In this document: positions 36,501 to 47,712 of the stretch, piece after piece
How positions within the stretch are numbered: the stretch's first letter is position 1
Layout: every line of letters starts with the position of its first letter
Assembly (NCBI GenBank): GCA_026413225.1
Contig: CM048560.1
Coordinates: forward strand, 14,588,001 to 14,652,000
DNA length: 64,000 bases
Reading direction: 5' to 3'
Origin: Otis tarda
Taxonomy: Eukaryota > Chordata > Aves > Otidiformes > Otididae
Notes under the pieces: generated by a model
The model's database searches: none
Told to the model about the DNA's origin: nothing
The model's input: the letters and a program-made list of their open reading frames with translations, nothing else
Position numbers and translations under genes: made by a program

Positions 36501-38380
36501 CCTCCCCATGACAGCATTGCACCAGCTCTGCAGAGGCCCGGGATGCAGTGGGGCCTGTCTGAGACCTGAACAACACCTAGTGCTCCCCTTGGCGACCTTG
36601 GGTTTTGGCCACCAGTAACCAAAACAGCCCCCGCAGTCAGCTGGAAAAGCTCATCATAACATCCAGGTGCCACATAGCCATGGAGCCTACAGCGGCAGGT
36701 AGGGCACAGTCAGGAACTGGAGACTCCTCTTCAGCTCCAACCTGGTGCTTGCCAGTGACAGAGGGGTCACAGTACCCAGGTGGGTGCCAGTGGTACCCAA
36801 GACTGAGCCTGCTGGGTTTTGTCTTGCTTTGCACCAGCGATGTGACAGTGAGTACAACACAGGCTCTTGGCTCATGTTTATCTGACTGTCCTTCCAAAGC
36901 AGATACTGGTGCAAAGTCACAGGCCAAATTTCCGCCCATGAAATTCATCATTATTAGTAATTCCACATCTGAAGTCATTGCAAATGAACTAGCATACCTG
37001 ATGCGGGGCTTTGGTTTTTTGGGTTTGGTGGTTTTTTTTGGTGTGTGGGTTTTTTTTTTTTTCCTTTTTTAAAAATAACTATAAAGTTGGTAATGTGAAA
37101 CTGAAGTCTTACTGGAAACAGAGCAGATGTGTAAATGATTTTGAGAAACAAGTTAATTAACTTTGAAGGTATAAACCCTTTCATTAAAAAGAAGAGGCAT
37201 AGAAGTAACAGCACAATAGCATATTGCCTGCTATGAGGCTGTTCATTCATTGCTGTTTGAGGGACTATGTAAATCATATCATCTGTGGGCTAGCCGAGTC
37301 TGTATTATTCACGTGTACTGCCTTCCCTACCTGAATTAAATTTTCAGTGCTTCCTCCTAGGCGATTCATTGTGTAAGAAATGCCCAAAGACCCAGAAGGA
37401 GGAAGTTAAGTAGCTGGCAATGTGAGAGACCGTAGCTGACCCTGGACACAAAAGCCAAAGCACAAAGACTGTGCACATCACAGATCATGCTGGTGCCATA
37501 TTCTCCTGCTTTTGTTTCTCCTTGTATACAGATAGCATCCTCCCGGCTGCCTAGGAATAGAGGACTAAGTGAATCGTACCATTTCAAAGCATGATGTTGT
37601 AGGTGAGGAGTTTGGACTAGTACTGGTTACATTAACATTAAGCTGTTGAATCAATGGTTTAGTTTTGGGCAACTTGTCACCTGCTGTAAGTTTAGCCAGT
37701 AGAAGATGTCCTTAATGATTAACAGAAAGCTTGTGGCTTCCAAAAGCATTGTAGCTAAACATTTTTTTCCCCACACAGAGGTTAATGCTGGTACAATAAT
37801 TTATATATAACTATATATTTTTTCCAACTGTAACCATTCTTTTCTAGCCTTTACTAGAACTTGGTACACTTTAAAAAAAGGCAATTGGGTACTTCAGACA
37901 TTCAATAAACACAGTGGAGTGATTTTTGTCTGGGAGGTGACCCTTAGCTGCAACCCATTGGAACTCCTCTTGTCCAAAAATGAGGAAATAAAACCAGCAG
38001 AGAATACCTGGGGCCCTGACTGCCCTGGGTAAATCCGTGCCTTTGTGGCTGAGGAAACGTCGCTTGATCCCAGAGCCACAGCGCAGCCTCATCAGCCGTC
38101 GCCATCGGCGTTGGCTGCAGTTGTGAACCTCAGAAAAGCAAGTCCTTATCCTCTGTTAACCTCCCCTTGCGGTCTGTAAAATGGAGGTTAAAAACTCGCC
38201 TCCCTCTCTCCTGAGAACGATTCTAAGGTTGATTACCACTTGAACAATAAGCTCTGCCTCTACCAAACTGGCTATTATTTCACCATCTAGGGCAGAACTT
38301 GTACGATTCGGGTGACTCCTAAGCCAAATACCCAAACGAGTGTGTGAGGGCTGTCAAAGATCGCCTGTAAACAGCAGCAC
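30566..38380. other. Intergenic region downstream of DPYD, no gene recognised
   Basis: AT-rich with scattered GC-richer patches (34.1-34.3, 35.1-35.2, 36.4-36.9 kb). It contains an alternating CA/CG stretch (33808-33838), a duplicated 14-mer (34047-34060 and 34066-34079) and a T/G-rich tract (37010-37071). Open frames up to 155 codons lack protein-family features and overlap on opposite strands, so I treat them as chance. Confidence 0.55.
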
Positions 38381-38404
38381 AAAAAAAAAAAAAAAAAAAA
38401 AAAA
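38381..38404 (+). repeat. Poly-A tract (A24)
   Basis: An uninterrupted run of 24 A immediately upstream of the CpG island. It could be a retroposed tail or slippage-expanded, and may act as a nucleosome-excluding dA:dT tract. Confidence 0.85.
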
Positions 38405-38459
38405 GCCCAATGATGGCTAAGATTTGTTGCTTCCTATTGCATTTGCAGCTGCTGAGGGA

Positions 38460-38990
38460 CTTCCTCCAGCGACATGTGGGCTTGCACCCGGGCTGTGCCT
38501 GCGCCAGGCGCATTACAACGCCCGAGCAAAGCCCCCGCTGCCCACCGCGGAGCAGCCCCAGCCGCGCTGGCTGGAAGCGGTTTTACCCGGGCGGGCGGGC
38601 CTCCCCCTCGGCGGGCGGGCCCGCAGCGCCGCGGCCGCGCCCCTTCCCCGCAGCAGGGGGCAGCGTTTCACCAGGCCCGGCCGGCGCGCGCCCGCAAGCG
38701 CCGCCTGGGGGCGGGCGGGGCGCGCGGTGCCGGCGGCGGCTGCGGGCGGTGTCGCGCGCCACTCCCGCCGTACGGCCGTGGCGGGAAGCGGCGAGGCGGT
38801 TAAACGGCTTCCTGACAGCCTGGGATGTGCGGTGGGACCCCGCGCTCCAAATGGTGTGTTATCACTGCCCGGTTACCGCTGCTGCTACGTACACGTTCCA
38901 ATACCGTGTTCCTGGGCCGCCTGCAGCCGCCCTCGGTCACGGACGGAAGGCGTAGCCTCCAGGTTGTGACAGATACCTGCTGCCGAGCCG
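38460..38990. promoter_or_regulatory. CpG island without an attached coding gene
   Basis: About 530 bp of strongly GC-rich DNA with roughly 70 CpG dinucleotides by hand count, densest at 38580-38800, sits in AT-rich surroundings where CpG is scarce. It contains SP1-type boxes (gggcgggcggg at 38589-38599 and ggggcgggcgggg at about 38707-38720), a tgcgcc-a-ggcgca palindrome (38500-38512) and a CTCF-like site. Its high GC opens long frames in all directions (two overlapping 181-codon frames on +), which are compositional and have no recognisable domains. In vertebrates such islands are usually promoters. No canonical TATA, coding first exon or clear splice donor is visible, so a lncRNA promoter, an enhancer or an orphan island are all possible. 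Confidence 0.8.
38647..38665 (+). promoter_or_regulatory. CTCF-like binding motif
   Basis: The sequence cccgcagcagggggcagcg matches the vertebrate CTCF core (CCxxCAGGGGGC followed by A/G and G/C) nearly perfectly and sits in the centre of the CpG island. This is motif recognition only. Confidence 0.6.
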
Positions 38991-39209
38991 CTACATGCAG
39001 AGGGAGAGAGAGATTTTTTTTTTTTTTTTTTCCTTGGATGCCTGGCTGCATCCCAGTTACCCGCCATATGAATTTGAAGTCTTAAAAGTAAAACGTTGAG
39101 CATTGCTTATCTCCCTGCAGTACCTGTGGCTCGGTAGCCCGAAACAGCAGCACGAGCGCCCGATGCTGAGATACCCGTCACAGCGTTACTGGAACTTTTT
39201 CCAGCGGCC

Positions 39210-39281
39210 ATGGGTGCCGATGAAGCGGGAGGCAGAGCTGCTGCCAGAGAGACTTGGTACAGAACAAAATTAGCACCATGA
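39210..39281 (+). other. 23-codon small ORF with strong Kozak context near the CpG island
   Basis: gcggccATGg at 39205-39213 is a textbook initiation context. The frame (MGADEAGGRAAARETWYRTK...) stops at 39279-39281. It is too short to score. It may be a chance match or the first ORF of a transcript from the island. Confidence 0.15.
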
Positions 39282-39467
39282 GAAGGGGAAGTATTGCTGT
39301 TACCCAAGCGCTGCTGAATTAGCCAGATGGAGCTAAAAATAGGTTGGAAATGTCTATATTACAGCCGAAAGAGTATGATTTCCTACTACTAAAGCTGAAA
39401 CGGTATTTTGCTGCATGAGATCTCAGGCATACAAACAGTGCCTTATATGTACTCATCTGCACTCCAT

Positions 39468-39525
39468 TGTGCGTGTGTGTGTATATATATATATATACAC
39501 ACACACACACGCGCGCACACACACA
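39468..39525. repeat. 58-bp alternating purine-pyrimidine microsatellite (GT/TA/CA/CG)
   Basis: Uninterrupted alternation of tg, (gt)n, (at)7, (ac)n, (gc)3 and (ac)n. The inner 34 bp (39473-39506) form a perfect palindrome, so both Z-DNA and cruciform are possible. Confidence 0.95.
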
Positions 39526-41116
39526 GGCTTTATATATTGCATATTTCAAATATAAGTCTAGACAGATGATAATTGTTGCTCATGGTTAAGTTTCTGTTTC
39601 TAAGCATATTGTGTGAGACACTGATTAAAAAGCTATTTATCTCCAACCCTATCCCCAAACGCTTTTGTCTATAGCAGACATAGCTCAAAGCCTAGCTGGG
39701 GAAGAGAAATGGTGTTAGAGGACTGATGGATACACCCCTAAGATCCCTAGCAACAGCATCTGTACTCCTGGGTTCATCTGTAGCCGCATTATGGGGTACA
39801 CGAGTGGCAGGCAGGAGATCCTGGGAGCCCTTGCCCAGTGCATGAATTATTTACCTGCCCTTCAACCACGAGACCTGTAGATCTGCTCTTCTTTCAAGGC
39901 CTGGTCTATTTGTAGACACACAGAAAATCTGTGCTTTCTCTGAATTCATATAGCCACTTTGGGGTGTAATTAATTCACCTGTGCCATGCCTTTACACCCC
40001 AACACACACTTTCACTGCTATCAGCACCAACCCAGCTGTGTGTCTGGACAAGATCAAGGCAAGGTAAGGTAACGCTAAACCCAAATCACACAAGCACTTT
40101 AACTGCACCAGAGAAGTACTAAGGTTATTTTCCCATTGCAAGGACACAAGGAATGACTAGCCTCAAAACTTGCCCCCTGGGATGATGGGAATCCCGTGGG
40201 CATTCCCTGTGGTATAAGACCCAGGCAGGTGGCACAAGCAGGACTCAGGAATAACCACAAAACCACAGGTGACATGCAAAGGGTAAATTTATTTTTGTTG
40301 CCTCGCCAACCGGGGGATCCCCGAAGCAGCACTTGGGCAGAGGCACACAAGTGGGTATGCAGGCACCACAGAGCTCGGTCCTTGCTAGAGGATCACCAAA
40401 CCTGCTGTTTTCCCCTGTTTATCAGGGATCCGCGCCGGCGCAGCTTACCACTGTGCTTTGATCTTTCCCACAGCAGGGCAGGAATCTCGAGCATGTTCAG
40501 TAGGGTGCCTCTAAGTCTATCACAGGTCTGTGTTATCTAAACACAGATGTTTTACTTGTCAAACACACAAGACTAAATAACGATTAGTATGATCTATGTG
40601 TTTTTTTTGACACCTCAGCTGCAAGTCACTTGAGCGTGTTTACCATCCTCCTTGCCAATCCCATTATTTTCCCACAAGGTGCGTAACCGCGCTGCTCAGC
40701 TGGTAACCTACAGCCTGCATTGCTCAAAAGCTTCTGCCCTACAGGATTTCATTACTTTCCCGACCTTCCATTGTTTTCATTCCAGTGAAAAATATGGCAG
40801 CCTATAAGCGAATTCCTCGCCACTGACTCAGAAGTGCATTTCTGTAGCACAGCAGTATTTTGAGGGAGTGAATACAGACGCTTAGCGGCTCTTCATTGCT
40901 CTGAAGACAGTAGCTCCCTGTTTCCTCACTGTTGCAGGACATGGCTCAATGTAACATCTGGAAGCTGGATGGGGAACCAACCAGAATATTGTCTCTGTTC
41001 GGAAATGTATCTTCACCTCTCTGCCTGTCTGCTCTGAGCTGTGAGAGGAGCATGCCAGAGCCCAAACGGGACCCGTGGGCCAGCGTGATGTGTATGCAAA
41101 GCCTTCTCCTGGCTGG

Positions 41117-41146
41117 TGTGCAATAATTACCTGTGATTATTGCACA
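41117..41146. repeat. Inverted repeat: 11-bp arms, 8-nt loop
   Basis: tgtgcaataat (41117-41127) pairs perfectly with attattgcaca (41136-41146) around the loop tacctgtg. Confidence 0.9.
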
Positions 41147-44100
41147 GTTCAGCTCATGAGTCAGCCTGGCGTGCCCGCTGCCTCTGAAACATTGCTTCAC
41201 CCCGCACACCTTTCCTGACCTTGTGCATCCTATTTCTTTACAGACGCCTGTGCCTTCTGTCAGCTTTACCCATTCATCACACCACTTGCTCATTGCTGCA
41301 CACCCCAAATCAAAATTAAGGTCACCTCATGCATTTTCAAAGCCCCCAGAGGTCTCAGTGCGGCGTATCTCAATGACTCCCTCCACCCTGCTAACCCTCG
41401 GCAGGCAGCCATCACCACTGGCCTGGCTCTACTTCTCTCAAGCCAAGCCCCTGGGTCTGTCTCACAGCACGTGCTGGGCTGCTCCCCCAGCCAGTCCGTG
41501 CTGACAATGGCGAGCAAAAGGCTCGCCACTTAAAGTCCTTAACATATATCCCAGCTTTCTCTGACCCTGCTTTCCCACAGAGATGCCTGCAACACGAGCC
41601 AGCTGAGCCTTTAAAAAAAGCAGGAAACAGAGTGATGACTCCAGCAGCCTGTCCGTGGCGTTGGTTTTCTCCCTCCCTTCCTCAGCAGTTCTGCCCTAGC
41701 CCATCCTCCCTCCTAAGAGCAGCCTGGAGGCATTTAATGCTGCTGGTATGGTGCAAGCAACCCACCAGTTACTACGCTGTGTGTCTTTTATTTGCATAAT
41801 TAGCTGTATGCAGTGCTTACCAACAGGCCAAGCTGAGTGGCAGGGGACGCTGCCTAGATCAAGGCTGGCTGACACTGGCGATTAGCAGGGGCGCTTGATC
41901 ATTGCTGCAGTGCACCTAGGACACGGCCCACGGTTGCAGGCAGCTACAGAGAGGGGATTTGCACAGTGACACCGCTCTGAGCAGCCTGCGTCGCATCTTC
42001 CATGCTTGCTGCAAGGAGTAAGGATGAACAGCATCCAGTGAGCCCAGCCTTTGGTTTCTATCACAGAATACAGCCGCCTTTTAAATCACAAGTCCCTCCT
42101 TTCCTCTTGAATTGTCAAATGCACATGTTGCAAGGGGGATTGCCTCACTACTGGGAGGGCTTTAACTCATCTGCGACTCATTTTAGCGCCATGAATACTG
42201 CACTGGCATGGCTGCTTGGGAGCTCAGCTGTGGCTTTCGATATTTTCTGTGCTCGCTGCTCACTAGGCTGGGCCATAGTAATCCAGAGTTTGCTGCACAG
42301 ATGGCAAAAGAAGAAACCAACAAAGAAGGTTTCCTTCTCCATTTCCCTTGTTAATTGAAAAATACCACTTCGATGCAATAACAGCGTATGTAGAACAAAC
42401 ATAACAAGCTGACAGTAACAGAGTGGTGAAGCTGCTCTGTCACTTCTGCTTCAGGCTTTCGGGTTCAAATGGCTGTGTTGTCAAGTGACTTCTTTATAGT
42501 ATTTGCCAAAACATGTTTACAGAAAGGCTCAGGCACAAGTGCAACGTGGCATGCCAGGCGCTCACGAGCGCTAATGCCAAGGGCCACAGCGGCCGGGTGG
42601 AGAAGACACTGGCTGTGGCAGCACAGGGAGAGGATGCTCCCTGAGGAAGGGTTCCGGGCACACACCGACCATTTGAGCATTTCTGCTGGCAGCCAGCTGA
42701 AAAGATGCAGACCTTATTTCCCAACCATGACTGCTATGAACTTGGTAAGAGCTTGCAAGTTTTAGTGTTTACAGATGGCTTAATTTGGCAGTCATAATCA
42801 TTATAGGAGCTACTAATCTAATGGGAGTTAAAGGCTGCCAGAAGTAAAGTAAGACAATTGGAGCAACACCCCATTCCATGAGTGCTCATAACTTAGTACC
42901 ATTACAAATGCCATGGGGTGCCCTGATGCATAAGCATCAGGTGTTTAGTTAATCACACTGTGGTTCAAGCAAGCACCAACAACAAGGAATAAATGGACAA
43001 TGAAAAATCACACCTTCACCTGTCCCTCCCCACACAGCTCCTCAGCCACACGACTGGCATGCCATCAGGCCTAATTTCTTCTAATCCATGGGAAGAAAGC
43101 AACACTTGAATCTAAGCAGGAGTCAAACAGCACACAGCTGAAGAACCTGCCAGGTGAAGACATATTCACAGTGTACATTTAAAGCTCTTCATTCTCCAAC
43201 ATATTCAATAAAGCTTATCATCTGGGTTGCTGAGGGCATAGTCACAGGTACTAAGTCTACTTCCTAGCAGCTGAGTTGCAACATAAGTCAAGGAAAGCTG
43301 CCCAAACGACATTGCCTGGCATTTGCTAACAATGTGCATGTGTACAGCTGCTGTGTATCAGCTGCTGTCCTGCAATAACTCACTTGTGAGACTAAAGCCC
43401 AAGAAGCATGCGTGGATGCATATACACACACATATGCACACAGACACCCCACCCCATTCCTTGTTGTTTGCTGTTCTCCAGTCAGTATACTATCTGACTG
43501 CTTCTGGACTATCTGGAAAAAATTCCAGAGGTCCTGCACTGCTGGATATATTGGTTGAACCCATTCTGAAAGCAGCTTCAGAAATCCTGTAGTGTTCGTA
43601 TTATAAGGATGCTGTATTTTCCTTTGACGGTAGTCTGGTGGTTATCTGTTATCCCCTCTCTTCAAATCCCATCTCCAAGGTCTGCTGCAGAACCTCCTGC
43701 TGCCATGGGAAAGGCTGATAGCTAGGTCACTTAGTAAAGTGGTTGGAAGCCGGGAAAATACTGCTGGTGGGATGATGCTGTGGCATGCTGGCCTGGGACC
43801 TTTTCAAGGGACTGTATCTGCTGGAGCAAAACCTACTTTTGCTGAAGAAGCTTTCTCGGGTCCAAGATAGAGTTTGTTTGCAGAAAGAAAAACACAGTTT
43901 ACATTTCTCTCGCAAGTGTCCTGAGAACATTTGTTAAGGATGGAGATGAGTCAAATTCAAGCTGAGGGGAAACTGTCTCACTGCAATGGAGCTGTTTTGT
44001 TTTTGGTGGCGGAGTGTTGTCTTTTATACTTTCCTGGTGCCTTTCCTCCTCTGTACCAGGAAAAATCATAGTTCAGCTTGGGCTCAGCAGTCACCTAAGA

Positions 44101-47100
44101 AGTGGGAGATCTCTGCACCAATTAATAGTTAATTAGTGATAAGAAGAAGAGCTCCAATAGTCTATTATGTGCATGAAATACAGCATTTGGGTGGATCTCC
44201 CTGGAGAGCAAATATCAGCAAACACATATATTTTCAACAGACATTAAGTCAGGACTCCTTACTCCAGCAAAGCACCGTGTAGTAGAAAAGGCTTATTTTC
44301 TCTCCCTAGAAGATGTTTCCATCAGCAAGAGGGGAAAACAAATCTTAACCACACACTTCAGCATAACAGCGAGAGTAACAAAACAAGTTTCATTATTAAA
44401 CTAACTCTTGGTAAGAACCAGATGATTTCTACAGACAATTTTGCATGCAACTGCTAGATGTAATTTGCAGAGTGAGCGCCAAATTGCCATACTAATTATT
44501 TCTGGGCTGATGTTCCCTCTGTGACATAGTGGCATTTGGAGAATGGGGACTAACCAACAAGTGAAGTGCTGAAGTGGGAGATCACTAATAGGGTTTCTGA
44601 GAAAGAGAAATATAGCAAATACCAATCTTCCCCTTCATACACTCACTCTCTATTTGCACGGAGACAATTAATACCCAGAACTGTTCTAACTACTTCATCT
44701 ATATTTTTGGCACTGTTCAAGCAAACGACGCCCAGCCATCCCTTTGCAGAGCTCGGGTACGGCTGAGCGGGGCTTCCTGACCCGGACGATGCTGGGAGCA
44801 GGGGGTGACCCCAGTGAGGCCTCCTCAGCCCTGAAAATCTCCCAGATGAATTTATGTCCCTCACCATACGTCTGACGTGACTCATGCACACACGCTGCGG
44901 GATGCAGCTTGCTTAATTCTCCGCTCTGTAACATGCTGGGGGGGGGGCTGGCAAGAAGCTCACTTAATCTGAGGCTGTGAGCTGTTTTGTATCCGCTTTT
45001 ATGCCTGCTCTCTCGCTAGCAGTTTGCTCTCAATCACTTTTTCAAATTGGATACTTTTGCATGCTGTATAATATGAGATGGAAAAGAAAAGCCTTTCTGG
45101 CATACTATGAGGTGTCTTTGTTTTTTTCCTTTCCATTCTTTTTCGTTGTCTTATTTTCCTTTTTTTTTGTTGTTGATGCAGTACTTTATCAAGTTTAAGC
45201 AGCACAATTTTAGTCTGGCACCAGAGACATAGCGTTTAGTGAAAAGCAACAGGAAAAGAAAGGAGTAGGGTGGCTTCAAAGAATTTTAGGTCATATTTTC
45301 TTCTGTTAAAAAGAGAATGTAAATATGTGTTTAAAAGACTAATTACTGAAAGTAGAATAACCATTTAATATTTGATTGAAAAAAGAAATCACCAAATTGA
45401 TTTAGATTTTTAATATCAAAAAGTTGATGGATGACAGTGAGATTTGGCCAAGGAAATAAAGGGTCCAAAACCAGCAAGGGCAGTGGCAGGAATATAAATG
45501 ATGTTTGCTAAAATGTCAATAATTCTCCATTTGCTTTGTGCATTACTGTAGCAGGAACTTCAGGCTAAGGGAGACATATTCCCAGTGGGGACTACTGGGA
45601 CATACTGGATGGACAACACTGAGCTGGCACGAAACCACCGCCAGATTATTTCTTCACTGCAACAGCACTACATGGACAAATTTAAATTTAATTTACACCA
45701 CCATAAGACAGTAGAGATGGCTGGTTTAAGTGTCTGGGAGGTCAGAATCGGTGATTTACATTACATCAGCAAATACAAGCTTGTCTGAGGCTGGGTCTGC
45801 ATCATGCACGCCCAGCGCTTGTCCAGCTCTCCCCCATGGTACCGTGCCTCCCGTGGGAACAGCACAGGTCTTCCCTGAGGAGGCTTGGGCTCTCTCTCCT
45901 AAACGCCTTTTTGAGTTCATGCCTTTTGGTGCTGTTTAGAAAACATGGGAGGCCCATCTGGAGGAGCTGTACGCAACACATTGAGAAAATAATGTGGAAA
46001 CACAGGACTATTTCTCTGAAGGCAAGGACTTCACTCTGCTGCCAGGTTTTTGTTGTGTTTTTTTTTTCCCCCGTGCATGTTTACTTAAACTCACAACTAA
46101 CTTAATTCATCCCAGATAAAACTTTGCGTGTTGAAGGACAGCACAGACACATGCTGGCAGGTGTCTTGTTCCAGTTAGGTTTATTTAAGGCTGCATCAAT
46201 TCCCTCCCCTGTCCCCTGATACCATCTATTGCATGTACCTCCAGCCACTGCTACCTTGCTGGGGTGCGGGCCGTAGCAGCTGCCCCCAGTCCCAGCACGC
46301 TGGTCGGTGCCTGATCCCCCTTGTGTTGCAGGGGGGCTCGGCCCACACTGCCCCGGCTCCTGGTGTGCACAGCAGGCTGCCAGCACCCGCAAAACCCAAA
46401 GCTCCCACCTCTGTCTGTGCATGTCCACCACTGCCCAGCACTGGGGGCAGCTGGTGGCAAACCTGCCGTTGTTAGGCAAGTCACAGGGCGTCTCACAAAT
46501 ATTTCCAGTGTGACTGTGCTCAGTTGTCACCAGAGATGATTCTTTGAAGCTTACTATGTCCATCTGCATCATACGCCTGCAGTGCATTATTCACAGCTGC
46601 CTGTTACCTGCAGCAGCTGTCCTTCCATCCAAGAAGGAGAAGCCATCACCTCCCAGCAGGGCCCTGGCACACTGGGCTGGCCAGCACCACTTCAGACTCT
46701 CCCTGGGGCTACAATTGCTTCAGGATTGCCTCAGACGAAGATGAACTCATCAGTGGTTTAGCCTGTCCAAGGCTAATCTCATTATAGCTAATCTTGTTTA
46801 CCACATGTACTGTTCATAAAACAATGTTAGCGGTTAACTCTTGCTCTCCCCACAAGCCAGCCCGTTAGACACACAACTATAAAGCCTGTGTGGAGTAGCT
46901 GTATCCTGATCCCAACCCTACAACTAGCATCACGCCTTCCAAGGATGAGGCTGACAGCAGCTTTCCCTGTGAAAAACGCAGCAGCAGTGTAGCACCGTGC
47001 TGGTGCCTGTGGTTGCACAGCACATCATCTCCATTCCTGACATCACATCTCAGTGATGGGTCATCATCTTCACCACCAGTGTGGATGCCTTTTGCAATTA

Positions 47101-47105
47101 AGTTC

Positions 47106-47144
47106 AACCCTGTTAAGTTCAGGGTTGCATCCTTAAGGATGCAA
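47106..47144. repeat. Two adjoining inverted repeats
   Basis: aaccctg (47106-47112) pairs with cagggtt (47120-47126). Overlapping by two bases, ttgcatccttaaggatgcaa (47125-47144) is a perfect 20-bp palindrome. Confidence 0.88.
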
Positions 47145-47301
47145 AACTTCTCCCCGTTGACATCTGAAAAACACATCACCTAAAACCCACCTCCTGTTTG
47201 CCTTCTCCACTCTGCTTTCATGGACTGATGCAGCAGCAGGGGACATGAGAGGAGACTACTGCTGGTGTCAGTTCTCTCTCCCTACCGGGGTCTCCATGGA
47301 C

Positions 47302-47319
47302 CACACACACACACACACA
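47302..47319 (+). repeat. (CA)9 microsatellite
   Basis: Nine uninterrupted CA units. Confidence 0.95.
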
Positions 47320-47635
47320 GGGTGCACAGGCTTCCAGTTACAGGAGCTGCAAATCCTGCTGGAGGCAGGTGCCCAGCACAGCTCCCAGAAAGCAGACATG
47401 GGGTGCGATCAGTGCTGTAACTGCTCAGCCTCTCCCAAGCGATCTGCAGCTGTAGGGGAAGCTTGCACCTGAGAAGCAAGACTGCTAGTCTGCCTTGTCT
47501 TTTCTCACCTGTGCTTTCAAATGCTCACGCTTATTGTGGGTTAATCTCAGCTCAACCACCCTGTCATACTGCCAACCTGTTGCAATACAGAATTGCAGGG
47601 CGTTTACTACTGGAAGTTTGTGTTTGTTCCAATAA

Positions 47636-47712
47636 AAATAAAAAAAAAAATTAAAAAAAAGTTTTTCTCCTAAAATCCAGGAAATCTAGGGGGAAAAAAA
47701 AAAAAAAAACAA
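47636..47712 (+). repeat. A-rich tract after an AATAAA
   Basis: ccaataaaaataaa then near-continuous A with few interruptions, twice, separated by about 35 bp of mixed sequence. It could be the end of an old processed insertion, but no source gene is recognisable upstream. Confidence 0.55.

Noticed and set aside
36605-37072. 155-codon + frame
   Set aside because: It ends in a T/G-rich low-complexity run, overlaps two minus frames and has no recognisable domain.
38410-38969. Two overlapping 181-codon + frames in the CpG island
   Set aside because: They share the same GC-rich DNA in different frames, are rich in Ala/Gly/Pro/Arg and show no domain. Long open frames are expected where stop codons are rare.
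42466-42480. gggttcaaatggc, similar to a tRNA B box
   Set aside because: It has mismatches to the B-box consensus, no A box at the right distance and no cloverleaf.
46102-46587. 161-codon minus-strand frame
   Set aside because: It lies in a GC-rich patch with several other frames on both strands. It has no family motif, and its Cys content is irregular.
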